From assembly GCA_903882805.1 (NCBI GenBank), contig CAIRYK010000016.1, positions 1-64,000 on the forward strand: a stretch of 64,000 bases of DNA. The letters are read 5' to 3'. Positions 1 through 8,820 of this stretch are shown here, in pieces; position 1 is the stretch's first letter; each line of letters starts with the position of its first letter. The notes below the pieces were generated by a model that made no database searches, was not told the DNA's origin, and was given only the letters and a program-made list of their open reading frames with translations. Origin of the DNA: an uncultured Bacteroidota bacterium. GTDB lineage: Bacteria > Bacteroidota > Bacteroidia > Chitinophagales > Chitinophagaceae. The translations under genes and the position numbers were made by a program.

Positions 1-43
1 GATCTGTGCAAGCCGCTCCCTTTTTATAAATGATATAGCAAAA

Positions 44-613
44 TTAGTCAACGATTGGTTCGCGTGGCTTCAATTTTCTTGGGAACCTAAACGACAAACC
101 GCCGTTTACAATGCCTTTATATCCGAAACCAAGCTCTACAAAACCAGCTACCTGACGACCAACTCTGATGCCGAAGGGGGTAACTTGAAAAGCATAAAAC
201 TTAGGACCAGATTCGTCTGTTTCGCCAATGCCGGTAATATTATCGTCCATAATAGATACGCCATAAGACAAAGAACCATACAACCTTACGCGTATGTAGT
301 CTTTTCTTGTGTCCATGTAAGCAACAGTCATTTCTGGAGCTATAGTGAAAAAGCTACCCCATGAGCTGATGTTTTCATAACCCAAGCCTACGCCCAGCGT
401 AACATTGCGATTGAGATAATATCTGTAGCTGAAGTTAGGAGTACCGCCAGAAGCGCTGAATGCAGAATTATTCATTGTTTTATTAGCAAATGAATAGACG
501 CTATAGTAGCTATAACCTAATGAAAATTCGCTTTTGCCTCTTTGCGCAAAAGTGCGTGGAAGAAAACAAAGCATAGATAAAGCAAGACAAATAACAGAGA
601 GCTTTCTTTGCAT
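44..613 (-). CDS. outer-membrane beta-barrel protein (hypothetical)
   Basis: The 189-residue product starts with a signal peptide (hydrophobic run, then FAQ at about residue 23). The rest alternates aromatic and polar residues and contains repeated Gly-rich turns such as LGYSYYSVYS and GVGLGYENI, as expected for an 8- to 10-stranded outer-membrane barrel. It ends in a barrel strand followed by a short basic and acidic tail. No enzymatic motif is visible, so the function is unknown; porin-like or structural roles are possible. It stands alone on the minus strand, more than 300 bp from the next gene. The fold class is reasonably supported; the precise family is not. Confidence 0.75.
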   Translation of the reverse strand: MQRKLSVICLALSMLCFLPRTFAQRGKSEFSLGYSYYSVYSFANKTMNNSAFSASGGTPNFSYRYYLNRNVTLGVGLGYENISSWGSFFTIAPEMTVAYMDTRKDYIRVRLYGSLSYGVSIMDDNITGIGETDESGPKFYAFQVTPFGIRVGRQVAGFVELGFGYKGIVNGGLSFRFPRKLKPREPIVD

Positions 614-926
614 AATAAAACGTTATTTAAAGCAGTTGTGTTGGTTTAGTTAATCCAATATGGTTACGAAGGCTTAAAGATATGGCAAACTTTCATTTCT
701 CCAAAACCTTTGCCACAGAAAGTATGCTCCGGGAAATATAATTGTTTTGTTCAATTGCCAAAATAAGGAGTCTACGCCCTCAAAACGCACTGTAAGCGCT
801 AAAAATCAATATCGCGATCTGTAATAATGACAAAGCCCCTGCTTTCACAGAGGCTTTGTTGTTGCTGCAATAAAGGCAATTGCTCACCCATTACAGCCTC
901 GAGGTTTGGCACCGGTGTAAAGGTAA
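614..926. other. intergenic region, no gene seen
   Basis: About 310 bp without a credible coding region. It holds the upstream region of the beta-barrel gene and a terminator-like hairpin at 831-858 that would end the 3712-to-927 transcript. Confidence 0.5.
831..858 (-). terminator. putative rho-independent terminator of the acylase operon
   Basis: The stem caaagcc...ggctttg (7 bp, extended by 2 pairs across one mismatch) lies about 70 bp after the stop of the 117-residue membrane protein on the minus strand. It is followed by a T-rich stretch. Confidence 0.45.
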
Positions 927-1280
927 CTAATTTTCTTTACTAAGGCCGCGACGAAGCAAACTTGCCGACCATGCCCCCATACCGCCAACCAGCGCCCCGA
1001 CAAATACAGTAACGACTATAAATAAACCGTAATTAGGCAATGAAAATACTTTTGCCATCCGGCCGGTTAGGATATGATCGTTAGATATATCGTACAATAA
1101 TGCAACTGTAAGCCACATAAGCCCCACACCGCAAAAACCCATTGCAAATGCCTTTGCCGGCCGGCTACCGATAAGCAAGGCCACACCAAAAGCAACAACT
1201 GCAACCGACCACCAAGGCAGCCACAGCTCTGCCAGACCAGACAAAGCCAAAACTAAAATTATAGACAACACGAATCTCAT
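927..1280 (-). CDS. small multi-spanning membrane protein
   Basis: 117 residues, with three or four hydrophobic segments (about residues 1-20, 23-40, 44-64 and 82-108) and a basic C-terminus (LRRGLSKEN), which suggests an integral inner-membrane protein. I do not recognise a family. The start codon lies 2 bp after the stop of the penicillin acylase gene, so the two are almost certainly co-transcribed and translationally coupled. A hairpin at 831-858 probably ends the transcript. The function is unknown. Confidence 0.7.
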   Translation of the reverse strand: MRFVLSIILVLALSGLAELWLPWWSVAVVAFGVALLIGSRPAKAFAMGFCGVGLMWLTVALLYDISNDHILTGRMAKVFSLPNYGLFIVVTVFVGALVGGMGAWSASLLRRGLSKEN

Positions 1281-1282
1281 AT

Positions 1283-3712
1283 CTACGCCTTTGGTTTTAG
1301 GGTGAGTGTATATTTAATTGCCGGATTGGGTTGGCTAGCCGCATTGGGCAAAAAATGTAGCTTATTATACCCTCCCGCAGCCCATGTTTGCAGAAAGCTG
1401 GCATAATACTTACTACCGGGATTGCCTGACTGTCCGCCAGGATAAACGGCATAAGCTTCTATCTCCTTGCCCATTTGCACAACCATACGCCAAGACGGGC
1501 CGTGACCACCCTTGGCCGCATTTACGGTATTACCCCACCCTCCTATCTTCAGGTGATCATAGCTAAATGCCGGCAGCTTGGTAAGGTGTGTAGCAGATGT
1601 GTTTTTAGCCATATACCATTTCCCACCGTCATCTGTTTTTTTGGTACTATTCACTTTCTCCAACGCATGCACACTATCCATAGCTTTAACAAAACTCGCA
1701 TTTACCCTTTCACTAAACAATCCAATTTGGTCTATATCATCTGACTGCAATAGTTGCATGGTCCGTTCTACACTGGGCCAAAGTTGATCTGGTACTTTGT
1801 CGAACCTATTGCGCCACCAGTCCCAATACAGGTTCGTCCACCATATCTGATAAACGGTTGCCTCCTTACTATCGGCGGCGAGTTTGTAGTCCCACTTTTT
1901 AAGGGCTGCTACAATAGTATGCTCGCTGCTACTTGCCTTGTCGTTGAGCTTGCTCAACATTTTAGGCAACATCTTTTCCGCGAGTATCGAGTATGTGTCT
2001 TGCTGAAGCGCACACATGTCCTGTATGGTTGCTTTTTGAATTCCGCCCAGTACGTGATTAATACGCCATGAGCGGGTTTCGATAAAAGATCCGTTGTACC
2101 AATATGGGTAGCTGGCGTCCGTAACAGTTTGATTGGCCGAACTTACAAATCCCCGCTCAGGATTAAGCACATGCGGATTTTCGCGCATAGGAATCAGCTC
2201 CTTCCACAGCGTTGCACTGTCGCTGCCGTCCATCACATACCTACCTTGATTTTTCCATTTGTTTACAAATTGACCCTGTCCCCAAATAGCTATATTGCCT
2301 TGTCTGTCGGCATAGGCCATATTTTGAGCAGGGCACTCAAAGTTCATTATTGCCGACACAAAACTATTATAGCCCGTTGCGCGGTTCATGTTATAAATCG
2401 CCAGCATTTCGTTGGTGCCTCTATGACCCATCCAGCACACGGCCAACATACGCTGAAGTCCGGTTTTATCTTTGTATTTATCATCATACATTACTGGTCC
2501 GTGTATGGTGTATTTTACCGTGTCTACCACATCTGGCTTACCTTTTACAGCTATGCGCTCAACCCGGGTCGTGAAATCAACCTGATTACCAGCAAACCAG
2601 TACTTACCAGAATTACCGGCCACTTGTTTTATCAGGTAATAATCTTTCACATCGCGGTAATTGTTGGTAACGCCCCATGATACGCTGTCGTTGAAGCCGA
2701 TAATTACGCCAGGCGCTCCCGGCAACGATGCGCCGTATACGTTCATACCCGGCGACTGTAGCTGTATTTCGTACCACAGCGATGGCAGATTGAGCGCAAG
2801 GTGCGGATCGTTGCACAATATCGGCGCGCCGCTCGCTGTGCGGTTGCCGCTCACTACCCAGTTGTTGCTACCCTTTCCATCTTCGCGGCGTTCGCCAAAA
2901 TCCGCCGGCGTAAAATGCGGAAATGCTGCACTATCGGACGGCGCCAAAGGCGCAGCCAAAGATGGTTTTTCAAAAATAGTACCCTTAGGTATTACAGGGC
3001 TGCTGGTGGTATCTCTTTCCGGAAAAAGCAACGCAAACTGATCGGCAGGCATAGCATCCCGCAGATAGGTAAGCGCTATATCGTCTACATTGCCCGTAAG
3101 GTCGTCGGCCATATATTTAAGCAGCAATGCGCTTTTTAGCGGCGTCCATGGCTCTGGCTTAAATCCCATAAGTTTATATTCCAGCGGCATTGCGCGTTCG
3201 GTAAGCGTTGCCATATAGCCGTTTATTCCATCGGTATACGCCTCAAGCATTAGTTTCGAAGCCGGATTAGCCAATCCGGTCTTTAGCGAATTTTCGGCAG
3301 CATATACCATTCCTTTCCGGCGTTGCTTTCTGTCGAATGGCAATGCTTTTTCGCCCACTACCTCGCTAACGCGGCCAGCAGCGGCGCGAGTTTGCATATC
3401 CATTTGCCACAATCTAAAGGAGGCATGTATATATCCCTGTACAAAATAGGCGTCACGGTCGTTCTGGGCATGTATATGTGGCGTCAGTCTGTCGTCAAAC
3501 CACACTTTCACCTCCTGCAAAACACCGGGTATATCGCGGACGCCAGAAAAATCTTCGTTTACCGGTTCAGCATTTGCCCAGCATCCATTTACAGGGTCAA
3601 GCAAACGCCCTAACGCAGGTAGCGCCCCGATGGGACGATTAAGCACATACACTAAGCCGCATGTGGTTGCAGTTAGAATAACGCCAATTAGTAAACTGCT
3701 TTTTTTACCCAT
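1283..3712 (-). CDS. penicillin acylase family (Ntn-hydrolase) protein
   Basis: An 809-residue homologue of the penicillin G acylase / acyl-homoserine-lactone acylase superfamily. These enzymes hydrolyse amide bonds of acylated substrates after self-cleaving into alpha and beta chains. An N-terminal membrane anchor or signal (residues 7-25) precedes the alpha region. The motif GSNNWVVSG at 281-289 supplies the Ser282 nucleophile that becomes the N-terminus of the beta chain, and it is followed by the conserved NDPHL segment. Length matches the family. It forms an operon with a small membrane protein 2 bp downstream and may share a transcript with the lytic transglycosylase upstream (47 bp gap). 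The true substrate (beta-lactam, AHL or other acyl amide) cannot be told from sequence. Confidence 0.93.
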   Translation of the reverse strand: MGKKSSLLIGVILTATTCGLVYVLNRPIGALPALGRLLDPVNGCWANAEPVNEDFSGVRDIPGVLQEVKVWFDDRLTPHIHAQNDRDAYFVQGYIHASFRLWQMDMQTRAAAGRVSEVVGEKALPFDRKQRRKGMVYAAENSLKTGLANPASKLMLEAYTDGINGYMATLTERAMPLEYKLMGFKPEPWTPLKSALLLKYMADDLTGNVDDIALTYLRDAMPADQFALLFPERDTTSSPVIPKGTIFEKPSLAAPLAPSDSAAFPHFTPADFGERREDGKGSNNWVVSGNRTASGAPILCNDPHLALNLPSLWYEIQLQSPGMNVYGASLPGAPGVIIGFNDSVSWGVTNNYRDVKDYYLIKQVAGNSGKYWFAGNQVDFTTRVERIAVKGKPDVVDTVKYTIHGPVMYDDKYKDKTGLQRMLAVCWMGHRGTNEMLAIYNMNRATGYNSFVSAIMNFECPAQNMAYADRQGNIAIWGQGQFVNKWKNQGRYVMDGSDSATLWKELIPMRENPHVLNPERGFVSSANQTVTDASYPYWYNGSFIETRSWRINHVLGGIQKATIQDMCALQQDTYSILAEKMLPKMLSKLNDKASSSEHTIVAALKKWDYKLAADSKEATVYQIWWTNLYWDWWRNRFDKVPDQLWPSVERTMQLLQSDDIDQIGLFSERVNASFVKAMDSVHALEKVNSTKKTDDGGKWYMAKNTSATHLTKLPAFSYDHLKIGGWGNTVNAAKGGHGPSWRMVVQMGKEIEAYAVYPGGQSGNPGSKYYASFLQTWAAGGYNKLHFLPNAASQPNPAIKYTLTLKPKA

Positions 3713-3759
3713 ACCCGAAACATGAACTATGTTATTGAACTATTATCTACCGCTTGCTG

Positions 3760-4686
3760 TTACAGCGGAAAAGCAATATCGTATTTCTTACCCGGCTTAA
3801 CCGTTAGCTTGTGCGACCTCAACCACGGATTATATATTTTGAGCATTTTGTAGCTGCTGCCATTCTCTTTTGCAAAGTCTGTCAGGTTAGCTATCGACTT
3901 GTCAACAGTCACAATTTTATATTTCAGCGGTCGGTATTCTTCGCCTTGATCCAGCACAATGCCCAAACTCTTGGCATTAGACAACAGATATTTAAGCGCT
4001 ACTATACGGTACAAATACCGATTTGTTTCGTCGGGAAAAATAAGATCATAATAATTGGTTGCCTGCTGAAAATCGGCCTGACTTTGGTAGCCTGCCTGTC
4101 CGCAATTGTAAGAGGCCGCAGCGGCCGTCCAGGAACCAAACTTACTGTACGACTCTTTAAAATACTTGCAAGCGGCATCGGTAGCCTTAACCACATGAAA
4201 GCGTTCGTCCACCTCTTCATTAATTTCCAACCCATAGCGAGGGCCGGTATCTTTCATAAACTGCCAGAAGCTTGCAGCGCCTACGCCCGACAGTGCATTC
4301 TGTTGCAGCGAGCTTTCGGCTACGCATACATACTTAAAGTCATCTGGTATACCGTTGGCTTTGAGGCGTTCCTCAATGAGCGGCATGTACCTGCCTGCCA
4401 ACTTGAGAATATATAACTGGCTACCATGCAAGTAAGAATTTACAAGCACTTCTCTATCCAGTTTTTCGCGCACTTCCCATTTTTCTAAAGGCACAGGCTC
4501 TCCGCAAAAGTCCATTTTTGATGGCAATGCCGGAGCAAACCATTTGTACTGTGGCCTACCTTCCGGACTAACAGCAACAGACGCTGTGCCGGGCTCTACT
4601 TTATTGAGCGCCACGCAGGCTATTATGCTACCCCCTATTGCCAAACCGGCAACAAAATATATTAAAGATTTTTTTTGAAACTCCAT
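3760..4686 (-). CDS. membrane-anchored lytic transglycosylase (SLT domain plus LysM-like tail)
   Basis: The 308-residue protein has an N-terminal membrane anchor (about residues 8-27) and an SLT/goose-lysozyme-like domain at roughly 90-230. The family motif ESSLQQNALSGVGAASFWQF carries the likely catalytic Glu124. A later AAASYNCGQAGY segment is also typical of MltD-type enzymes, which cleave peptidoglycan glycan strands with 1,6-anhydro ring formation. The C-terminal 55 residues resemble a single degenerate LysM module. The gene lies upstream of the penicillin acylase gene on the same strand with a 47 bp gap. A role in cell-wall turnover is expected from the family. Confidence 0.9.
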   Translation of the reverse strand: MEFQKKSLIYFVAGLAIGGSIIACVALNKVEPGTASVAVSPEGRPQYKWFAPALPSKMDFCGEPVPLEKWEVREKLDREVLVNSYLHGSQLYILKLAGRYMPLIEERLKANGIPDDFKYVCVAESSLQQNALSGVGAASFWQFMKDTGPRYGLEINEEVDERFHVVKATDAACKYFKESYSKFGSWTAAAASYNCGQAGYQSQADFQQATNYYDLIFPDETNRYLYRIVALKYLLSNAKSLGIVLDQGEEYRPLKYKIVTVDKSIANLTDFAKENGSSYKMLKIYNPWLRSHKLTVKPGKKYDIAFPL

Positions 4687-5081
4687 ACTGCAAATTTGCT
4701 GCTATAAATTTAGGTATAAAACCTCAACCCAAAACCACATTTTTTATCCCATAATTGCTACCTTGTCTACAACATTGCTTAAATACGATAACTACCATTT
4801 CAATATTCCATTTTGTAGCGCAAAATCTTGCCAAATGTCTGACAATAACCAATCTATGTGCGACAACATTGTGTTGACACTGCATTTTGGCATGCTGAAA
4901 GGAACTATTTATTTAAAAACTTTCTTTTAAATTTGCAATTTGCAGGAAAGTCTAGCGTCGCTAATAAATACCTTTACTTTGCTTGATATTGGGTGGTCAG
5001 TTTTTTTAAGGGTGTTTTATTACTTTTACGTACTTTCAATATTCAAATAAAATATTTTATATAATTATTTTTCATAAACCA
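4687..5081. other. divergent intergenic region upstream of the ACP operon
   Basis: An A/T-rich 395 bp region between the minus-strand transglycosylase and the plus-strand ACP operon. It must hold promoters for both. I see -7-like TACCTTTA (4969-4976) and TACTTTTA (5021-5028), but neither has a TTG at the expected spacing, so no start site is called. Confidence 0.4.
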
Positions 5082-5327
5082 ATGGACAGAGCCAAAATAA
5101 TTGAAACCACCAAGGATTTTTTGTCTACAGAATTTGAAGTTGACAGGGAATCTATCGCCCCTGATAGCTCGCTAAAAGACACACTTAGCCTGGATAGCCT
5201 TGACTATGTAGACCTCGTAGTGGTTATTGAAGAGAATTTTGGAATTGTACTAACAGGCGAAGATTTCAAAAACGTAGTGACATTTGATGATTTTTACACG
5301 TTGGTAGAACAAAAGTTGGCCGCATAA
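5082..5327 (+). CDS. acyl carrier protein
   Basis: 81 residues, the size of a free-standing ACP. Ser39 in the LSLDSLDYVDLV motif is the expected 4'-phosphopantetheine attachment site. It carries growing acyl chains as thioesters in the cytosol. It is the first gene of an eight-gene operon and is followed after 3 bp by an acyltransferase. Because the neighbours are hotdog dehydratases, a thioesterase and an LPLAT, this is more likely a pathway-dedicated ACP (aryl-polyene/flexirubin type) than the housekeeping fatty-acid ACP. That assignment is inference from context. Confidence 0.93.
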   Translation: MDRAKIIETTKDFLSTEFEVDRESIAPDSSLKDTLSLDSLDYVDLVVVIEENFGIVLTGEDFKNVVTFDDFYTLVEQKLAA

Positions 5328-5330
5328 CCA

Positions 5331-6197
5331 ATGAAACGATGGGACGGTAAAAGTCGGGGGTCGGTAATTGGGTACAAAATTTTCCTTTTTTTCATAAAAA
5401 CTTTTGGAGTTAGATTCGCCTACCTGATAGTTCGATTTGTAACTTATTATTACTTCCTGTTTGCCGAAAAAAACCGCAAGGCAATTATAGATTTCTACAC
5501 TGAAGGGTTGGAATTTACTAAAAAGAAGGCAGTCCGGCTTGCGCGGAAAAACTTCTTCATATTCGGTAAGACACTAATTGACCGTTCTGCTTTTCTGGTA
5601 GGCAAAGGCGATATTTTTACGTACACTTTTCAGAACGAACAATACCTGCTGGATATGCAAAACGGCTCCCGAGGCGGTATATTGCTAAGCGCCCATGTAG
5701 GTAACTGGGAAATAGCCGGAAACCTGCTCAAAAAACGGGTTTCATCTACCATTAACGTAGTAATGCTGGATGCAGAAATGGAGAAAATTAAGGAGTTTCT
5801 GCAAAACACTACCGGCGGTCCGCAATTCAATATTATCCCTATAAAAGACGATCTGTCGCATATTATACGTATCAACAATGCTTTGAGTAATAATGAATTG
5901 ATAGCAATAGGAGCCGACAGATTTATTGAGGGGGCAAAGTATGCTGAGTTTGACTTTCTAGGCAAGAAAGCAAAATTCCCGATGGGACCTTTCATAATAG
6001 CTGCAAAGTTTAATGCGCCGGTTACTTTTGTGTTTGCAGTAAAAGAAACTGACACACATTACGGACTAAGCGCTACCTTGCCGCTGGATGGCAAAATGAA
6101 ACCGGAGGAGGTGGCCAAACTATATATAGCAGAGCTGGAAAAGAAAGTACGAAAACATCCGGAACAATGGTTTAACTATTACAATTATTTCCAGTAA
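5331..6197 (+). CDS. lysophospholipid acyltransferase (LpxL/HtrB-like) family protein
   Basis: 288 residues with an N-terminal hydrophobic stretch (about 14-45) and the family HX4E motif, HVGNWE, giving His122 and Glu127. This superfamily transfers acyl groups from ACP or CoA at the inner membrane, as LpxL/HtrB does to lipid A. Its position directly after a dedicated ACP and before two dehydratases matches the LPLAT of aryl-polyene/xanthomonadin/flexirubin clusters, which is thought to attach the finished acyl chain to its lipid or glycan carrier. Its last base overlaps the first base of the next start codon, indicating translational coupling. Confidence 0.88.
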   Translation: MKRWDGKSRGSVIGYKIFLFFIKTFGVRFAYLIVRFVTYYYFLFAEKNRKAIIDFYTEGLEFTKKKAVRLARKNFFIFGKTLIDRSAFLVGKGDIFTYTFQNEQYLLDMQNGSRGGILLSAHVGNWEIAGNLLKKRVSSTINVVMLDAEMEKIKEFLQNTTGGPQFNIIPIKDDLSHIIRINNALSNNELIAIGADRFIEGAKYAEFDFLGKKAKFPMGPFIIAAKFNAPVTFVFAVKETDTHYGLSATLPLDGKMKPEEVAKLYIAELEKKVRKHPEQWFNYYNYFQ

Positions 6198-6613
6198 TGA
6201 AAGTAACGCAAGAAAACATAGGCCGATATTTACCGCAAAAACACCCGTTTATTATGGTAGACAGCCTTGTAGACGCTACCGAAACGGGCTTTGAAAGCCA
6301 ATTTACAGTGAGGACAGATAACATTTTTCTGGAAGACGATACGCTTATGGAGCCATCGCTTATAGAAAATATTGCGCAAACCTGCGGCGCCGGGTTCGGC
6401 TTTTTGCAAAGCCATGGCGCAGGCGAACCCCGTTTGGGTTTTATTGGCGCTATTACAAAACTAATGGTTCATAAGTTGCCCCGCCTACACGACCTGATAG
6501 AAACAAAGGTGAGTATAGTGTACAGCATGGAAAATATATTTGTTGCAAAGGGCGAGAACTTTTGTAATGGCGAGCGATTACTGGAATGCGAAATGAAAAT
6601 TGTACTGAATTGA
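6197..6613 (+). CDS. FabZ/ApeP-like 3-hydroxyacyl-ACP dehydratase (hotdog fold)
   Basis: 138 residues with a single hotdog domain. KHPFIMVD at 15-22 holds the conserved His16, and Glu57 sits in the EPSLIENIAQTCG helix. This pattern fits the FabZ-like dehydratases of polyene clusters (ApeP type) better than classical FabZ, because the HFPG loop is missing. It probably removes water from 3-hydroxyacyl-ACP intermediates in the cytosol. It starts at the stop codon of the acyltransferase and its end overlaps the thioesterase start. A second, more FabZ-like dehydratase lies four genes downstream. Confidence 0.82.
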   Translation: MKVTQENIGRYLPQKHPFIMVDSLVDATETGFESQFTVRTDNIFLEDDTLMEPSLIENIAQTCGAGFGFLQSHGAGEPRLGFIGAITKLMVHKLPRLHDLIETKVSIVYSMENIFVAKGENFCNGERLLECEMKIVLN

Positions 6614-7032
6614 AAACCCTGACAGCAGAAACGACCATAAACGTAAGATTTGGAGAAACCGACGCCATGGGCGTTGTGTGGCATGGCAATTACCTCAAGT
6701 ACTTTGAGGATGCCCGCGAAGCGTTTGGACTTGTACATAATATGGCCTACCTCGACTTTTACAATGCTGGCTACTTTACCCCAATTGTAAAATCGGAAGT
6801 AGATTACAAATCGCCCATACATTATGGCGAGAAAGCCAGAATAATAGCTCGCCTTTTGTATTCGCCGGCTGCAAAAATTATTTTCGAATACGAAATATTC
6901 AACCTCAATACAAACAGAATAAGCGCAACAGGTAAAACCATCCAGATTTTTCTAAATGCAGCTTCGCGAGAGCTGGAAATAAACAAACCGGACTTCTACA
7001 AAGCCTGGGAAAAAAGCGCGGGACTTCTGTAA
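6586..7032 (+). CDS. 4HBT-family acyl-CoA/ACP thioesterase
   Basis: 148 residues with a hotdog thioesterase signature, VRFGETDAMGVVWHGNYLKY, in which the Asp and following residues match the 4-hydroxybenzoyl-CoA thioesterase (YbgC) active site. It would release or trim acyl chains from ACP or CoA. Two starts are possible: ATG at 6586, overlapping the previous gene by 28 bp, or TTG at 6610, which overlaps its stop codon. I keep the ATG, but the conserved domain begins well after both. Thioesterases of this type are regular members of aryl-polyene clusters. Confidence 0.87.
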   Translation: MRNENCTELKTLTAETTINVRFGETDAMGVVWHGNYLKYFEDAREAFGLVHNMAYLDFYNAGYFTPIVKSEVDYKSPIHYGEKARIIARLLYSPAAKIIFEYEIFNLNTNRISATGKTIQIFLNAASRELEINKPDFYKAWEKSAGLL

Positions 7033-7064
7033 CGCAACATTAGCTTCACGAACACATACTGGTA

Positions 7065-7829
7065 TTGAAACACATTATTATAACAACTGTATCGGTATTA
7101 GCGTTGCTGGCAGCATGGTTGCTGCTGCGCGGCACGGGACATTTGTGGGTACCAGTAGTTTCGATTGTTGCTGTGTATCACCTCATTGTTGGTTATGGCT
7201 CGGCTCAAATCAAGGCCAACTATTTTGTTCAATCTATAAATAAAGGCGAGAATGAGGGTGTAGCTTTTACTTTCGACGACGGCCCCGATGAAAACCTGAC
7301 TCGAAAGTTTATGGATTTGCTGGAGGCGGAACAGGTTAAGGCTACTTTTTTTGTAATAGGCAGAAAGGCTGCAGAAAATACTGAATTGCTGATAGAAATA
7401 GACCGGCGAGGGCATTATATAGCCAACCACAGCTATAGCCACAGTAACTTTATTGGGTTCTTTCCGTATGCTAAGCTCAAAGCCGACATTGACCACTGCT
7501 CCGCTACCATTGAGCAGGCTATAGGCAAACGACCGCTTTTATTCCGGCCGCCATTTGGCGTTACCAACCCTATTTATGCAAGGGTGTTAAAAAAAATTGG
7601 TTTGCAATCCATTGGCTGGACAATTCGTAGCTTTGACACAGTTCTGAAAGATAAAGCAGCCCTAACCCAATGCGCCACCCGCACTATTGGTAATGGCAGC
7701 ATTTTATTGTTTCATGATACACAACAAATAACGCTCGATATACTACCCGATGTTATCAGATTTTGTCGGGACAATAATTTAAAAATCGTTTCTTTGCCTG
7801 AGTTGATTAATAAAAGTCCGTATGACTGA
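7065..7829 (+). CDS. polysaccharide deacetylase (NodB homology) family protein
   Basis: 254 residues. Two hydrophobic segments (about 4-22 and 28-45) anchor it in the inner membrane, followed by a NodB domain. Metal-binding and catalytic motifs are visible: FTFDDGPD (Asp71, Asp72) and NHSYSH (His122, His126), followed by RPPFG. The family removes N- or O-acetyl groups from carbohydrates such as GlcNAc or peptidoglycan. No ATG fits, and the start used is TTG at 7065, 32 bp after the previous stop. It overlaps the LolA-like gene by 8 bp. Deacetylases occur in Bacteroidota flexirubin-type loci (recalled knowledge), but the substrate is unknown. Confidence 0.9.
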   Translation: MKHIIITTVSVLALLAAWLLLRGTGHLWVPVVSIVAVYHLIVGYGSAQIKANYFVQSINKGENEGVAFTFDDGPDENLTRKFMDLLEAEQVKATFFVIGRKAAENTELLIEIDRRGHYIANHSYSHSNFIGFFPYAKLKADIDHCSATIEQAIGKRPLLFRPPFGVTNPIYARVLKKIGLQSIGWTIRSFDTVLKDKAALTQCATRTIGNGSILLFHDTQQITLDILPDVIRFCRDNNLKIVSLPELINKSPYD

Positions 7830-8454
7830 ATTGAAGACCATTCTGTTTTTTGTTTTTGTTTTTGCAACTCAACTTCTTAATGCTCAAACCGGACAACCTA
7901 TAGCAGACCCTTCTGATTTTTTCAACAAACTGCGCCAGACCTCAGCGGCAACGACATCTATAAGAGCAGAATTTACCGAAGAGAAATTCCTGTCTTATCT
8001 CAAAGAACCTGCGAAAGCAACTGGTATCTTTTACTACAAAAAAGCCAATATGCTGCGCTGGGAAAAAATAAAACCCACGCCATACGTGTTTTTAGTAAAT
8101 GGCGATAAGGTAAAAATCAAAGACAACAATAAGGAAAAAGACATTTCGTCGTTCAATGAAGGTATTGGCAAGATAAAAGACCTGATGATTGTATTGGTGA
8201 ATGGCGAACTTCAGAAAAACAAACTTTTCACCATTAGCTGCTACAAAGCAGATGCCGCCTACCAGGTAAAGCTGATACCGCGCAACAAACGCATGGCTAA
8301 GGTATTCGACTATCTGTTGCTTACCTTTGCAGCCGACAATATGCGCCTGAAAGAGATGGATTTCTTTGAAAAATCGGGCGATAAAAGCGTAATGAAGTTT
8401 TATAACGACGTAGTGAATGTAAAACTTGACGATAACTTGTTTGTAAATTTTTAA
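7822..8454 (+). CDS. LolA-like outer-membrane lipoprotein carrier family protein
   Basis: 210 residues with a signal peptide ending near LLNAQ (about residue 21). The mature part matches the LolA/LolA-like fold: an early amphipathic helix, then antiparallel strands including AEFTEEKFLSYL, GIFYYKKANMLRWE and LRLKEMDFFEKSG. LolA carries lipoproteins across the periplasm. Cluster-specific homologues in aryl-polyene loci are thought to carry the polyene lipid to the outer membrane. The start overlaps the deacetylase by 8 bp, and 3 bp separate its stop from the next gene. Confidence 0.85.
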   Translation: MTELKTILFFVFVFATQLLNAQTGQPIADPSDFFNKLRQTSAATTSIRAEFTEEKFLSYLKEPAKATGIFYYKKANMLRWEKIKPTPYVFLVNGDKVKIKDNNKEKDISSFNEGIGKIKDLMIVLVNGELQKNKLFTISCYKADAAYQVKLIPRNKRMAKVFDYLLLTFAADNMRLKEMDFFEKSGDKSVMKFYNDVVNVKLDDNLFVNF

Positions 8455-8457
8455 CCT

Positions 8458-8820
8458 ATGTCGCTCAACGGTTTTTTTGAAATAAAATCACTTACTGCCG
8501 AGGCCGAAAAACTAACGGTAACCATATTGCTGAATGCAGACCATCCGATATATGCTGCGCATTTTCCGGGCAACCCCATAACGCCCGGGGTTGTAGAAAT
8601 AGAGCTGGTAAAAAAAGTGTTAGAGCGGCATCTGGGTTGCACAATACGCCTTATGAGTATATCTCGCTGCAACTTTCTGAAAATACTCAACCCCGTTGAA
8701 ACACCTGAAGTGACACTGAATATAACCGCGATACCGGCCGTGGAACAACTAAAAGTGACCGCCGCAGCCCAACACAATGAATCTACATTCTATAAACTTA
8801 CCGCTGTTTACCAACAATGA
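8458..8820 (+). CDS. FabZ/FabA-like hotdog dehydratase
   Basis: 120 residues. HFPGNPITPGVVEIEL at 35-50 is the canonical FabZ/FabA active-site segment, with His35 and a downstream acidic residue. It would dehydrate 3-hydroxyacyl-ACP. It is shorter than housekeeping FabZ (about 145-150) and resembles ApeI-type dehydratases of polyene clusters. Its stop codon overlaps the start of the glycosyltransferase gene (ATGA-type overlap), so it belongs to the same operon. Confidence 0.85.
   Translation: MSLNGFFEIKSLTAEAEKLTVTILLNADHPIYAAHFPGNPITPGVVEIELVKKVLERHLGCTIRLMSISRCNFLKILNPVETPEVTLNITAIPAVEQLKVTAAAQHNESTFYKLTAVYQQ

Noticed and set aside
2129-2680. 183-codon plus-strand open frame inside the penicillin acylase gene
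   Set aside because: Antisense shadow of a well-supported enzyme gene.
5000-5080. Riboswitch or attenuator ahead of the ACP operon
   Set aside because: The A/T-rich leader has no stable hairpin or recognisable aptamer.
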